From Apostichopus japonicus (taxonomy: Eukaryota > Echinodermata > Holothuroidea > Aspidochirotida > Stichopodidae), in NCBI RefSeq assembly GCF_037975245.1, contig NC_092571.1, positions 10,299,917 to 10,363,916 on the forward strand: a DNA stretch of 64,000 nt, in the 5' to 3' direction. Positions 22,900 through 33,637 of this stretch are shown here, piece by piece (within the stretch, counting starts at the first letter, position 1; each line of letters opens with the position of its first letter). The translations under genes were made by a program, and so were the position numbers. The notes beneath the pieces are model-generated. The model saw nothing but the letters and a program-made list of their open reading frames with translations, ran no database searches and was not told the DNA's origin.

Positions 22900-23674
22900 A
22901 AAATTTTTGATTTCTACAACACCCCAGATCACTGGAAATAGCACTTCTCGGACTCAATTGTGACATCTGAACATCAAATTTGAAAGGGTTTTCATGTATT
23001 GAAATCATGTGTCAAATCAAATCATTTATAATAAAATGATTTTAGCCCAGATGGGTAGGGATTCATGTTGAGAGTAACACCAGTTCTTTGTGTATTTATA
23101 GTCAGCAGTCACAAAAAACATAGAAAGACACGAATAGGTATTCTATTAATCCCCTGTGTTTCCTATTTTTGAGAACAATGTCTCGCTGTGCCCAGTGCCC
23201 CACAAATTGGGGCACAGTGAGACACATCCAGAAATTTTTGAAATGCTCTAAAATCCCTGTTGCCACATGCATACAAACTTCTAGAATTGAATGTGCGAAT
23301 GTGCCCTTACATATACCAAACATGAGCTTCTTTTGATAGTTCAATGGCTAAGTTATGGAATTGGCCAAACGGATTTTTCTGTCTCACAGTGACCCACCCA
23401 CGGTTCTAGGGTGAAATCTACAGCATGAAACAGCTAATTGAAATATCTTTCACACGACTTAGTGCGACCATGCAGGGAGATGCTACTGACAGATTGTTAC
23501 TGGGCATTGATATCAATAATGGTTGATATTTGTACAAGTCCACATCCACATTGAAATTTATGTTACACTTTAAGTAAACGAATACGATAATCTTGAACCA
23601 CATGAATTCAGTCCCATACATCAATTTGTGGTGTTATACGTGAAAATGATAACACATGTACTCTGAACTGCTGT

Positions 23675-23915
23675 CGTGTCCGGACAACTCCCACCCGGAC
23701 AATTCCCACCCGGACAGTTCCCACCCAACTGAAGCTTTATTTTCGTCAGAATTAGGGTTAGTTTTAGGGTTAGGGGTTATGGTTAGTGTCAATGAGTTAG
23801 GTTTAGGGTCAGAGTTAGCGTTAGTGGGTTAGGGTTAGGGTCTAAAGTTAGGGTTCGCTATGGGTGGTAATTGTCCGGGTGGGAATTGTCAGGGTGGGAG
23901 TTGACCTAGCACCGT
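23675..23915. mobile_element. nested foldback element with TTAGGG-like core
   Basis: The left arm (about 23676-23726) is three units of CCCACCCGGACAATT type; the right arm (about 23861-23904) is their reverse complement. Between them, 23751-23856 is a degenerate tract of TTAGGG and GGTTAG units resembling animal telomere sequence. Identical 8-mers ACTGCTGT at 23667-23674 and 23916-23923 flank it, so it inserted as a unit. It lies just past the transposase stop codon, and the only nearby AATAAA for the minus strand (23741-23736) is inside it. Confidence 0.8.
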
Positions 23916-23929
23916 ACTGCTGTAGTCAT

Positions 23930-26167
23930 TCAGAACAATTGCAAGTGTCTTTGCTTCTGTGCAAATATGCTCAAAAATTCATCCAGGTTCAAGGCCTCTG
24001 TTCTCTTTTTCTCGAATGCAAGCATGACCAAGTTACTTTTCCGGCTTGTGAGCATTGAGCGACGTGTAGGTTTATCAATCCTGCCCTCTGTAGAGAAAGT
24101 ACTCTCACAGAGAGCACTGCTACTTCCAAACGTTGAGATGTCTGCCAACATGTTGTAGGTATCTGGGAAAGCAGTTCTCTGCTCATACACTTTCTTGAGT
24201 ACAGCATTAGAGTCGCTCGAGTCTGCAACAGGAAGGCTGCGATCAAGGAATTTCTTGCACACGGAAAGTTCGGCTTCAGATGGTACTGTAACACCGAGCG
24301 CTGCCAACGGGGCTAACTTTTCGTGATGAAAGAAATCGTCGGACTTTCGGCTCGCAGCGGAAGTTGCTTGATAGAGCCATGCATTGTCACTGAAGCGCCG
24401 TCTGAATTCCGACAGTGTTATGTCAACTGCTTCATACATGGTGGCTTTTAATTTGGACATTTGTTGAGAAGATGCGCTAGCACTCCTGTTACCGATAGCT
24501 TCCGTGATTACGTAATCATCCAGACGACCATTGGGTAATCTAGCACGCTTTGGGCGGGATGTCTCGGGTCCAGTAATCTCATCACTTTCCGCCTCCATTA
24601 GCTTATGAGCACTTGCCACAAATGTTGTGAAATGCTCATCTGACCGTAGATCGCCCAGCTCTCCAGTCGTAGCACTCACCAGGTTCAATGCCTCGATCAG
24701 GTCTGTTTCACGTGCCTGCAGCATTCTGTTGATCGGCGACATTACTTCCAGTAGTTCTTTTAGGAACACCATAAGAAACCGGAACTTGAAATCCGAGATC
24801 GTCTGTCGAAGGCCTGTAGCAGTAGCAATGGTCTCCCTATCAAACATTGATGTATTTAGCTTGATGCCAGTAAGTGCTTCCATTATCTTGGTGAAGTTAT
24901 CAGCGATGGCCTTGGTTGCTTGGAGGTGCCCGGACCAACGTGTCTCGAGAACACGCTTGATGTGTGTGCCACTGTACAAGGCTGCTACTTTCGGCTTTCT
25001 GAAGAAATTATACAGCATCTCTACTTGGTCAAAATATATGCCAATGTCTTGTATGAATGACACCAGGCTGATGACTATCAAGTGGATTCTGTGATCGTAG
25101 CAGTGCACGTATGGCACTTGTCTGCCAATTTTTTCCTGTATGCGCCTCTGAACCCCACTTTTGTCTCCACTCATAACACTCGCCCCATCGTAGCACTGGG
25201 TAATCACATTATCCAATGGGATACCTGCATATTCCAAAGTGCTGCAAATCACTTCCGTCAATGCTTCTGCATCTAGCTCTGTGGTATGGGGCATTCTTAC
25301 CAAAGATTCCATGCATTTTCCTTCCTTAACAAAGCGTACGCCTACCGAGATGTTTTCAACATTGTTCTTATCACGCGCACCATCCGCTAGAAGTGTATAT
25401 CGTTTCGTGGATGTGCTATTCACATCTTTAGCAACATCTTTCATGACCATATCTGCTAGTGTGTCTATTATTTCATTTTGGATTTCCGGTGATCGATAGG
25501 TTGCATTACTCGGCATGACTTTTGCAATATCAGCAAGTTTCTGGTCCTTTCTTAAGGTAAACTGGAAAAGTTTCTCAAACAAGCCCCTTTCATTATGGGT
25601 AGTGATATCATAGTCTCCTCTGAGTGGAAGTTCATTCACAGCAATGAACTGTATGATTTCCGCAATTGACCGGACATAGTACCGACGTTTCTCAAGAACA
25701 TCTGCGTTCACCAATGTGGAAATAGAGCAGCCTTTCTCAACCCGCAGTTCCTTCTCTCTCCAGGACACCATAGCTGTGATGTGAGGAGCTGATAAGTTGT
25801 GCTTTTCCAGCCCCTTCCGTTTGTCACCCAATGCAGTCTTCCATGCTTTGTAACCAATCACACTCCATTCTTTGCTCACTCCTGGGGGCGAGAAGACTCT
25901 ACAGCAATAACAAAATGCAGCATTTTTCTCTACAGAATACTCCAGCCAATCATATTTGTCGTACCACTCGGGGTGGAATCTACGGTTGTTTGCATCACTT
26001 GGAAATGGAACGTTTGTGGGACGCCTGATAGTCTCCCTGGTAGAACTGCCTGGTTGATCCTGGGCCTGGACTGCTGCCCTTGGCTCACTTGGTTCGGTTT
26101 CCAGTCCGGGTGTGCGTTGTTTTCTTACAAACCACTTGTCCAAGTTGGCGGGCCGACTGTTGGCCAT
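23930..26167 (-). CDS. hAT-family transposase with TTF-type zinc finger and hAT dimerisation domain
   Basis: The 745-residue frame is intact. The start is chosen at 26165-26167: it has a strong context (CACAATGG) 15 nt after a good splice acceptor, TTTCCTTGCACAG, at 26183; the frame is open 86 codons further up but that part looks like read-through intron. Near residues 62-146 lies a TTF-type zinc finger: RRFHPEWYDKYDWLEY, then CYCC (Cys 86, 88, 89), then KHNLSAPH (His 123, 129). A DUF4371-like RNase H-fold region follows, with ADGARD (Asp 262/266) and YDGASVMSG (Asp 327), then ETRWS (Trp 411). The C-terminal hAT dimerisation domain covers roughly 670-720, with CESTFS (Glu 688), the usual place of the conserved acidic residue. 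It would bind the element's ends and perform cut-and-paste transposition in the nucleus. Related proteins are often labelled ZMYM1-like or TTF-type in animal genomes. Position inside TIRs and a duplication confirms transposon origin rather than a domesticated gene. Confidence 0.93.
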   Translation of the reverse strand: MANSRPANLDKWFVRKQRTPGLETEPSEPRAAVQAQDQPGSSTRETIRRPTNVPFPSDANNRRFHPEWYDKYDWLEYSVEKNAAFCYCCRVFSPPGVSKEWSVIGYKAWKTALGDKRKGLEKHNLSAPHITAMVSWREKELRVEKGCSISTLVNADVLEKRRYYVRSIAEIIQFIAVNELPLRGDYDITTHNERGLFEKLFQFTLRKDQKLADIAKVMPSNATYRSPEIQNEIIDTLADMVMKDVAKDVNSTSTKRYTLLADGARDKNNVENISVGVRFVKEGKCMESLVRMPHTTELDAEALTEVICSTLEYAGIPLDNVITQCYDGASVMSGDKSGVQRRIQEKIGRQVPYVHCYDHRIHLIVISLVSFIQDIGIYFDQVEMLYNFFRKPKVAALYSGTHIKRVLETRWSGHLQATKAIADNFTKIMEALTGIKLNTSMFDRETIATATGLRQTISDFKFRFLMVFLKELLEVMSPINRMLQARETDLIEALNLVSATTGELGDLRSDEHFTTFVASAHKLMEAESDEITGPETSRPKRARLPNGRLDDYVITEAIGNRSASASSQQMSKLKATMYEAVDITLSEFRRRFSDNAWLYQATSAASRKSDDFFHHEKLAPLAALGVTVPSEAELSVCKKFLDRSLPVADSSDSNAVLKKVYEQRTAFPDTYNMLADISTFGSSSALCESTFSTEGRIDKPTRRSMLTSRKSNLVMLAFEKKRTEALNLDEFLSIFAQKQRHLQLF

Positions 26168-26600
26168 TGTGCAGTATGTTGTCTGTGCAAGGAAATTGAG
26201 GGAACATGAATAAAGACCATAGATCTGTGATAATTTAAGCGTTTCGTCCCAAAATTCAAAATGGCAGCCAATTTGACCTCGGATGACCTCAAAATTAGTG
26301 CCATCTTTTTCTGCATCTAATGTTACCTCCATATACCAATTTTCATTCAAATCGGACAAAAATTGGCGCAAATTATGCAAATTAGCTGCCCCCAGGGGTG
26401 CGACCATGTGCAAATTCGAACTCATCCGAGATTTTACTTAGGCGAACACATCTGCAAAGTTTGAAGTCGATCGGTTAATGTCTCGGAGCGTGAGAGCGCT
26501 AAGGCGAAAAGCGTCCGGCGGCGGCGGATCCGGCGGAGACGAAGGCAAAACCATTATATCCCGATGTGGGGATACAAGGGACTGAATGTGCATGTTCCTC
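26168..26600 (-). promoter_or_regulatory. 5' region of the transposase gene (UTR, probable intron, nested repeat-like sequence)
   Basis: On the minus strand a polypyrimidine tract and CAG acceptor at 26183 imply an upstream intron and a non-coding first exon. The stretch 26250-26580 has a different texture: TGACCTC repeats, then a GC-rich CCGGCGGCGGCGGATCCGG-type block. It may be a small nested repeat, but no second copy or boundaries are seen here. No TATA box stands out. Confidence 0.4.
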
Positions 26601-27472
26601 TCACAAAGCTACAGTGCACAGTACTATAGTGAAATAATGTCGTGGAACTGGACCCTGTACAAATCCAATACGTAATATGTCATGTGTGGGAAAACCACGA
26701 CTTCAACTCGTCTGTAAAATTGCCCCCCGTAAGTTAGACGCATGTGGATCGGTGGTTTCACGATCAGAAAGGAACAATTGTTACAATTCTGATAACTATT
26801 TTCGGACTGTGTGACACGGCCCTAGTACACAAGAGTACAAAAACTCGAAAAGAATTAACGTAAGGCCCCCATGGGCCCAGGCAGGCTAGCCTAACAGTTA
26901 GGCTAGTGAAAAACGATTGACCGACCTGTAAACATAAAAATAGCCGCACTAACAACATGTTTGTACAAGCACAAGAATAGATGTGAAACTTGTCGTCATA
27001 ATAAACATGATTGTGCCGTGTACTCACATTCTGGTTGGAAGGGGGAGCACCGGAGCAGTCAACAGTGTGAGCCTGAATTTTCTGGTTGGAGTGTGTCGAA
27101 AGGGTGCGCAAGATTACGAGTACGAGTAATACCGTACCGTACCAGTACATACAAGGGAACGAGGGTGCATGAAACTAATTGCAGTGCAGCGTCAAAATTA
27201 TTTCAAGGCAAGGTGACATGGAATAGCCGACTTTGCCGACGTTGGTATGTAACAAGTTAGTTTATATCACATCATATGGGGTATGTATGGAAGCTTATGG
27301 CCTGTTACTGGTATTGGATTGTTTTCAGATAAACAGAATATATATGTAATTATGCAAGGCTGGTACATTTCACAAATAGAGTATGACATTTTATTTTTAT
27401 GGCTTGAAATTGTCTTGGGGGGGGGGCCAAAATATGTCGAGGGGGGCGGCGCCCCCTTTCGCCCCCCCTTGA
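26601..27472 (-). other. 5' non-coding part of the hAT element
   Basis: Contains a perfect 21-bp palindrome at 26886-26906 (arms CTAGCCTAAC/GTTAGGCTAG, 1-nt centre). The last ~70 bp before the right TIR is a G- and C-run-rich subterminal block (27415-27472). No further coding region is recognised. Confidence 0.4.
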
Positions 27473-27491
27473 CTACGGGCCTGCACATTTC

Positions 27492-29171
27492 ATTGGCTAT
27501 TTAAATTCAACACATTTTTCAAATTTATATTTCTCAAAGTCGGCAAGTAAATATGAAGATGCATAATCAAAAGTAAAGAACTTTTCAAAAACTTCTAGCA
27601 ATATTTAACGCGCTTAAATTTTAGGGCCAGGACTGTTGACATTAAACCAAATTTAAGTATGAAGCTCAGTGTATCTTTTACGGTAAGCTCAATGACAGCA
27701 CTACTCGTATATGTAGCATGCATATATCTGATCATACATTCTGCTAGTAACTGTCGTAGAGTTTAATTTAATCTGCGCGCGTTGTATGATAAGAGATAAT
27801 CCTGTATACGAGATTTCAACACTATGATGTTGCATAGTTGCATCGTATCATGTATAGGCCTATCCATTGATCATCAACGTCCATTATTATCACTTCATTT
27901 TAATTGGTAATTTTAATTGGTATCTCCCTTTGGAAAATGATAAAGCAGGTTAGATAATGAACCGATATATGAGCCCCTCATGAGATGACAGTAATTGTAC
28001 ACTGGTCAAATAGGATTTATTTATAATGGTCTATTATCTACAACTCCTGCCCGAATACCAGTCAACATATAATCGGGCTGATCGATAACTACCTTTACAA
28101 CCCTTAGATTGCCCTTTCTGTGCCTTGCGGGACATAAAGTATAGTCTCATAAGTGTGACCCACTATAAGGACAACAAGGCTTTCATTATGTAAAGTTACC
28201 GCAATTAGTGTTTCAGATGAAAATGATGTTATTGTAAAAGAGAGTATGAAACTGATAAAACAGCTGGTTGCCCTGGTAACGTCCTTTGATATGACTGCAC
28301 ATGTAATTGACATGTAAAGAGTCCATATCGTTACTTAAAAATTGCACTCTCGTCACCGACCATGCTTGAATTCGTACTTTATTTTCCCAAACAAACTTTC
28401 ATACGTGTCCAATGTCTAAACCATGTTTCATAATAGAAATTTCATAGTCCTATAACCTATATTTTACATGTATTGAAACGGTGCCAAGTTGTTCATTGGT
28501 AGGCTATTTATCGCCTTATTGAATATTTCGTGCCAGACGAAATAAGTTACATATGTTACTTGATATAAAACGACACCGAATTGCTTCAGTTGAAACAGGC
28601 CAAAATTAAATTATTACTCCAGTTTCAAGGTTGTACACATATTCTGCTAACGACATGTACAGCTACAAGCCGTGTCAACCGCAGGGCAATATGTAGGCCT
28701 ACCTACTTTTCGTGGCCTATTTCAAGCTGTTTACTGTGGCTGTCTATATTGTCAGCACGTATTTGTTAACGTGGTGGGTCTACATATCTCTTTAAAGAAT
28801 AAGATTATGGGACTGGTGATAGAGGTTTACTTCATCAGGAAGACGTAATGCAGTGCATGATAACGGTGTTATAATGAGAGCGTTAATGTGACAACTGAAA
28901 CCTCAAATTGTACATCAATGCTCAACAAATGACCATCTTACAATGGTGTCCTTGAACCGCAAACCATTGCGTTTTTAATGCCTTAACTTTATTACTGGTT
29001 ACGGCCTGCATTTGGTATCATGCCAATAGTCTTGTCTGGCCTCCGAGCTTCTTATGGCCACTGTGAAGACAAATATTACAATGTAGGCATGAGCTGTTTT
29101 GGGAGTGACAGTGTAGATGTTTCTTGGAAAGATTAACCTTCCAATCATAACCTTCCAATCATACGTTCCCC
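27492..29171. other. no gene recognised
   Basis: A possible family 3 fragment lies at about 27586-27645 (GGCCAGGACTGTTGAC). Otherwise plain AT-rich sequence. Confidence 0.4.
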
Positions 29172-29373
29172 AGTTCGAGTCACTCCAAGATTAATGTATG
29201 TCGTCCAGTTACAGAGTTGTTGACAATTTACAATTCCTAAGCATGGACGTTAAATATGAATCTAAGAGACTGACTTCAGTAAGCTTTTTTTTTTTTTGAT
29301 AAGCCAATGAGGCTTCTTCGCGAGTTACTGCTTGCATGAGGATCTAAAATACATACATACATATACATACATG
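29172..29373 (+). repeat. dispersed repeat family 2, copy 2 (SINE-like)
   Basis: Inverted copy of 20982-21151. It starts with the B-box-like AGTTCGAGTCACTCC, continues through the shared body, has a T-run at about 29285-29298 that the other copy lacks, and ends with (ATAC)n. The order B box, body, simple tail suggests a truncated tRNA-derived SINE on the plus strand. Confidence 0.75.
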
Positions 29374-32300
29374 AACAAGGGTGACCATTATACGAACTTC
29401 TAGAATATTTAGGAGCAACCGATACACGACTATTTTTCTCACCCTTTACCCCATTCTCTTTCCTCAATTTCCACTCCCAATCACTCCCTCTCATCACCCA
29501 TCATACACGACCCACCAACCCCCCCCCCCCCCCCCGCTACTCTTCTACTAAGGTCCTGGTTATCCAGTGTGATATGTTTATGATAGCAACGATATAACAC
29601 CAAGGGAAGGTAAGTCCGTGTCTACAACAGTACACTGACACCACACATAAGGAACGCTCTTCCGATAACCTGTCAAACACCCTTGTGCAGGCGCCCGGTC
29701 ATTTTCTACAGTTACTATATATCCAAACCTGAAGTTTTAATCATGGCACTAAATCTCGACAATTGCAAAAGAATTCAAAACAAACTCACTCATACACACA
29801 CTCGCACACCCTTTCGCCTGCATGACTGCAAAGGTAACGATTATCATCGAAACCGTATTTGCCAGTGTTTTATTTCTCAACTGTTGCCAAACTTAGTATG
29901 ATTTTACAACCTGTTGGTATTGATGATTCCATAGAAACATCACAACAATTAACTGTAAATCTACTAAGCTTTTCTTATATTCATGAAGTCCCTCAGATAG
30001 TAACACCTGTTTGTGGTGAACACCACTGTGCAGCTTACATCATACGTTATAGCTTGGAAGTATCTCATATATGTACATATTTGTCATAGCAATTCAGTAA
30101 AACTCAAATCGGAAGTCCCCAAAAAAATTAGTGGTTATGTCCAGAGGAACTTGTGACTAACTCAATCCTATAGTTAACAGTAATCAATTCCGCAACAACT
30201 CTCTTGAGACGAACTCATAATACAGTCAAGATTTACGACTTATTTTGTAACCTGTACTCAGAATCTAAAACGAGATCAACTGTCATCAACTTGAAGCTTC
30301 GTAATTTTGATCGGTTCAAATATTATGATCAAGAACGGTGCAAAGTGGACTGACGGAAGTATATACCGGCGAGCAAAACGTTCGCCTTAATGATGAAGTC
30401 AGTTTGAAAAGATCGGTGGTGATCTTACGACCGGTGGAATAAATACAACAAACTTGATTTGATTGTAAGCATATGCATTTCATGTTTGTCTCACGTGTAA
30501 TGTATCATAATTTTCAACTTTCGTTTAAAATAGAAAAGATTTTATTTTTTAATTTTTTTTAATAACTATATATAGCTTAAGGCCTCACCCAAGTCTAAAT
30601 CCGACAACGCTCTTTTTCACATCCTTAACATAGTTTCAACAAAATGATGGAATTTATGTTATTGAATGTAATCACTGTTCTATGATAGACCGAGGATGCC
30701 TTATTTATGCAGAAAGAATGCTTTAAGAAGGGATGTTTCCTGTAGACTTCTGCTTGTAAACCAGAAATAGCTGCTACAATATAAATTTCCCGAACCACTC
30801 ACTATGTTGATGTACAATTACAATATGACATGGTAAACACAGGTCAGTCTACTGTACGTGGCAATACACACCTCCACCATAAACAATAGGGGTCCTGTAC
30901 TCAATGTGATACATCCACACACCAAGTATGAGAAGTATCTACGATTCATCGTTAGATATCATGTAAAAGGCATTTCAGAGTTTTGACCTCTGGTGACCTC
31001 ATATGAAATTTGACCTCACAAGCAACAGGATTGTTGTACTCAATATGGCAAATCCAAATATACCATAGCCGATGAAAGTATCTATGATTTCTTCCATGAG
31101 AAATCATGTTTTAAAGGTTTACAGGCCTTGACAAACGTATTTAAATGTACTCGCTATTTAGCGAACGTGACTAAAAATCTACTCGCCAAAACGCAGAATT
31201 CACTCTCCACTATGACTGCTCTTCAAGTCTCCATAGTACAGATCTACAATATCAATACTTTCTATGAGCAAAAGGTTAGGCACGAGGCAGATACTTGGTA
31301 GGCCTACTACGTAATTGCACATTGGAAAATTATGTTTCTGTGCGGTATGAAATTTAAACTTTTTTTCCACCAAAAGTAAGTGATGGACAAAGTAAAACAT
31401 GTCTCAGAATCGTAAATAAGCAGCTAGGCATACTGTAATGTCTCAAACAAATAAAAATAAAACATCTGCAAAAATACCTACGAAGATAACTTGGCTTCGG
31501 TTACATTATGGCTCCACTAGTATACACTTTAGGCATACACTATACAGTAGCCATATGTATGCGCGAATCCTAATCCTATACAGTACATCACTGCTACTTT
31601 GAACTGCTACTCGATTAGCGCGATTCGTACATTTCTCAATTATTTTTCTTTATCATCCTTGTGAAATTTGCGTTCGATTCCTAAATACCGTTGTTGAGAT
31701 AACGTGTGTACCCAAAGTGCGCAAACTTGAAGCAAACAGGAAATGTAATGTCATAGACCGTGTCGTCTTCAAAATTGAGATGAATTATCACACACGGTCA
31801 TTGTGGTATAAATAACTTAAGACATGCATGATGAAGCAAAGTAGGACCCTATCCTATCCAATGCCAAAACAAAGTGACAGTGATAAGCCTACATAAAGAA
31901 AAGCAAAACATTTTGCTGTCAGTGTGGAATAATGACATCACGCCTGTTTGCTTCAAGTTCACTTATCGTACAAACTGTGACAATTTCAACTATCAATACT
32001 TTAATATCTCGAAACGTAATGTAGGAGTTGCACGCAAATATTACCAGAGTGCTAATAATGTGTCCTTTCTCACTGCAGCAAAAAAAAAAAAATGATTTTC
32101 GTCTGAACGATCCTTTAAATGATCATGCATGCGACACCCAACCCCCCCCCCCGGCCCCCAACCCCGCACACATAGATTAACCAGGGATTTGACTATACAA
32201 TCATGAAACGGTTATCGCTCGGGCCTAATGTTCTTCAAACAATACAAAACTGTCCCACTATATTCAGTGCAATCATTTTCAGTTCAAAATATCTTTGGCA

Positions 32301-32668
32301 TTAATAAGGTAGTGACAGGGGTGCTAACAAGTCTCATCACCTCAAGTATATGTTTTGATTCATAACTCTTATAGGTCAAAGGCTACCCCTCTACAGATTC
32401 AATGTAACTACTACATTCACTGGTACTATGTTATATACATTTAAGCAAGTTGCTGCACAAGTGTCGTCTGTTATAGGAACATTTTCTTCAGTTTTGAACT
32501 TTGAACTCATTATGAAGCTGTAAAATGCAGGTTGAATGTCAATACAAGGCATCTTTATCATTGACGTTTGCGAAGATGTGTCACCGAGACACAAATCAAA
32601 CCATGCATAGCAACCACGATCAAAACTAATTGTATAATATATAACCCAGTACATGTCACTTTGTAATG
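29374..32668. other. no gene recognised; poly-C runs
   Basis: 17-C run at 29519-29535 and C-rich tract at about 32140-32165. A TGACCTC-containing patch lies at 30980-31020. Open frames up to 87 codons have no recognisable domain. Confidence 0.4.
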
Positions 32669-32754
32669 TATATATATATATATTTATATATATATATCTA
32701 TATATCTATATAAATATAATGTATATATATATATATATATATATATAATGTATA
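32669..32754. repeat. (TA)n microsatellite
   Basis: Imperfect TA dinucleotide tract of about 85 bp, with TAATGTATA and TATCTATA interruptions. Confidence 0.95.
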
Positions 32755-33637
32755 CGGTGTATGTCTATCTCATTTTCAACCTACACTCACGCAGCTGCAG
32801 AGGCTGTTTTTAACCTTGGTATGCTGATGTGAATTATAATGCAGAGACGAGGAAATCCGTGTGATCCTTGCCAAGTTATCCTCCGTGAACCATGCTTCCA
32901 AACATCCTACGGCAGATTCACTCAATTCCCTCGGCAAATAAAGGTTCATAATAATAATCTATTGATTTCCTGATTACGTGTTCTATGGTCAATTCATTAT
33001 TTGCATTTTTGGCGTCCAGTGTAAGTGACAGCCCCATTACCTGCAGTTCAATTGGAATCTATGTTACAAACACAATTGACATGAGGTTCATGACCTTTTT
33101 TATTACCCATTCGAATAAAATCTTCAATCATGTCATAAAATCAGTTTCAGCGATTGTTTGGTAAATGTTTGCTATAACTTAAGAGGGCACCAATGTGAAC
33201 TGAATATTGAACGTATATATGATGTCCAACTCGTCAACCCGTTTGTGTATGTTCAGTCGCTGACAAACACAATACTTACTTGTGGTGAGGCAACGTCCAC
33301 CCCGTTACGAGTTTATCTGTAGCAACTAGCAACAAACGATTATGTCAGCTGACGATATTTCAATCTCGCCTGATATATAGTCAACAGCAACATTGAGTAC
33401 AGTACAAAGCGTCCATATCCTTGGGCCCGAGTATGCGTGAAAAATACCAAATAATGCCATACGACAATTAGCATGGTTGCGGTTTTACACTAAACAGTCG
33501 AGGAACACTACAGGTTGCTACTGTGTCATCAAATGCAATATATTACCATTTGTATAGCATAACAAGAAGGAGCAGCTATGTTACTTCTTTTATCTTGGCT
33601 AAATCAAACGTCCTCGGAAGGTAATCGGATAAAAAAG
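32755..33637. other. no gene recognised
   Basis: No feature recognised between the TA tract and the 37-bp array. Confidence 0.4.

Larger units (their letters stand above)
22785..27483 (-). mobile_element. complete autonomous-type hAT transposon, 4.7 kb
   Basis: Both ends carry a perfect 11-bp TIR: CAGGCCCGTAG at 22785-22795 and CTACGGGCCTG at 27473-27483. Similarity extends a few bases further into GC-rich subterminal sequence. Identical 8-bp duplications CACATTTC flank it at 22777-22784 and 27484-27491. The interior holds one long intact transposase frame on the minus strand. Next to the left end, at 22855-22899, is the GC-rich hairpin module that is also found in the elements at 37276, 42269 and 43069. 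A 241-bp foldback is nested at 23675-23915. The perfect duplication and open frame indicate recent insertion; whether it is still active cannot be judged here. Confidence 0.95.

Noticed and set aside
23751-23856. True interstitial telomere or chromosome fusion site
   Set aside because: The TTAGGG units are degenerate, short and enclosed by inverted arms with a target duplication, so they belong to a mobile element.
26886-26906. 21-bp palindrome as a micro-insertion
   Set aside because: No flanking duplication; it lies inside the hAT element and may be an internal regulatory site or chance.
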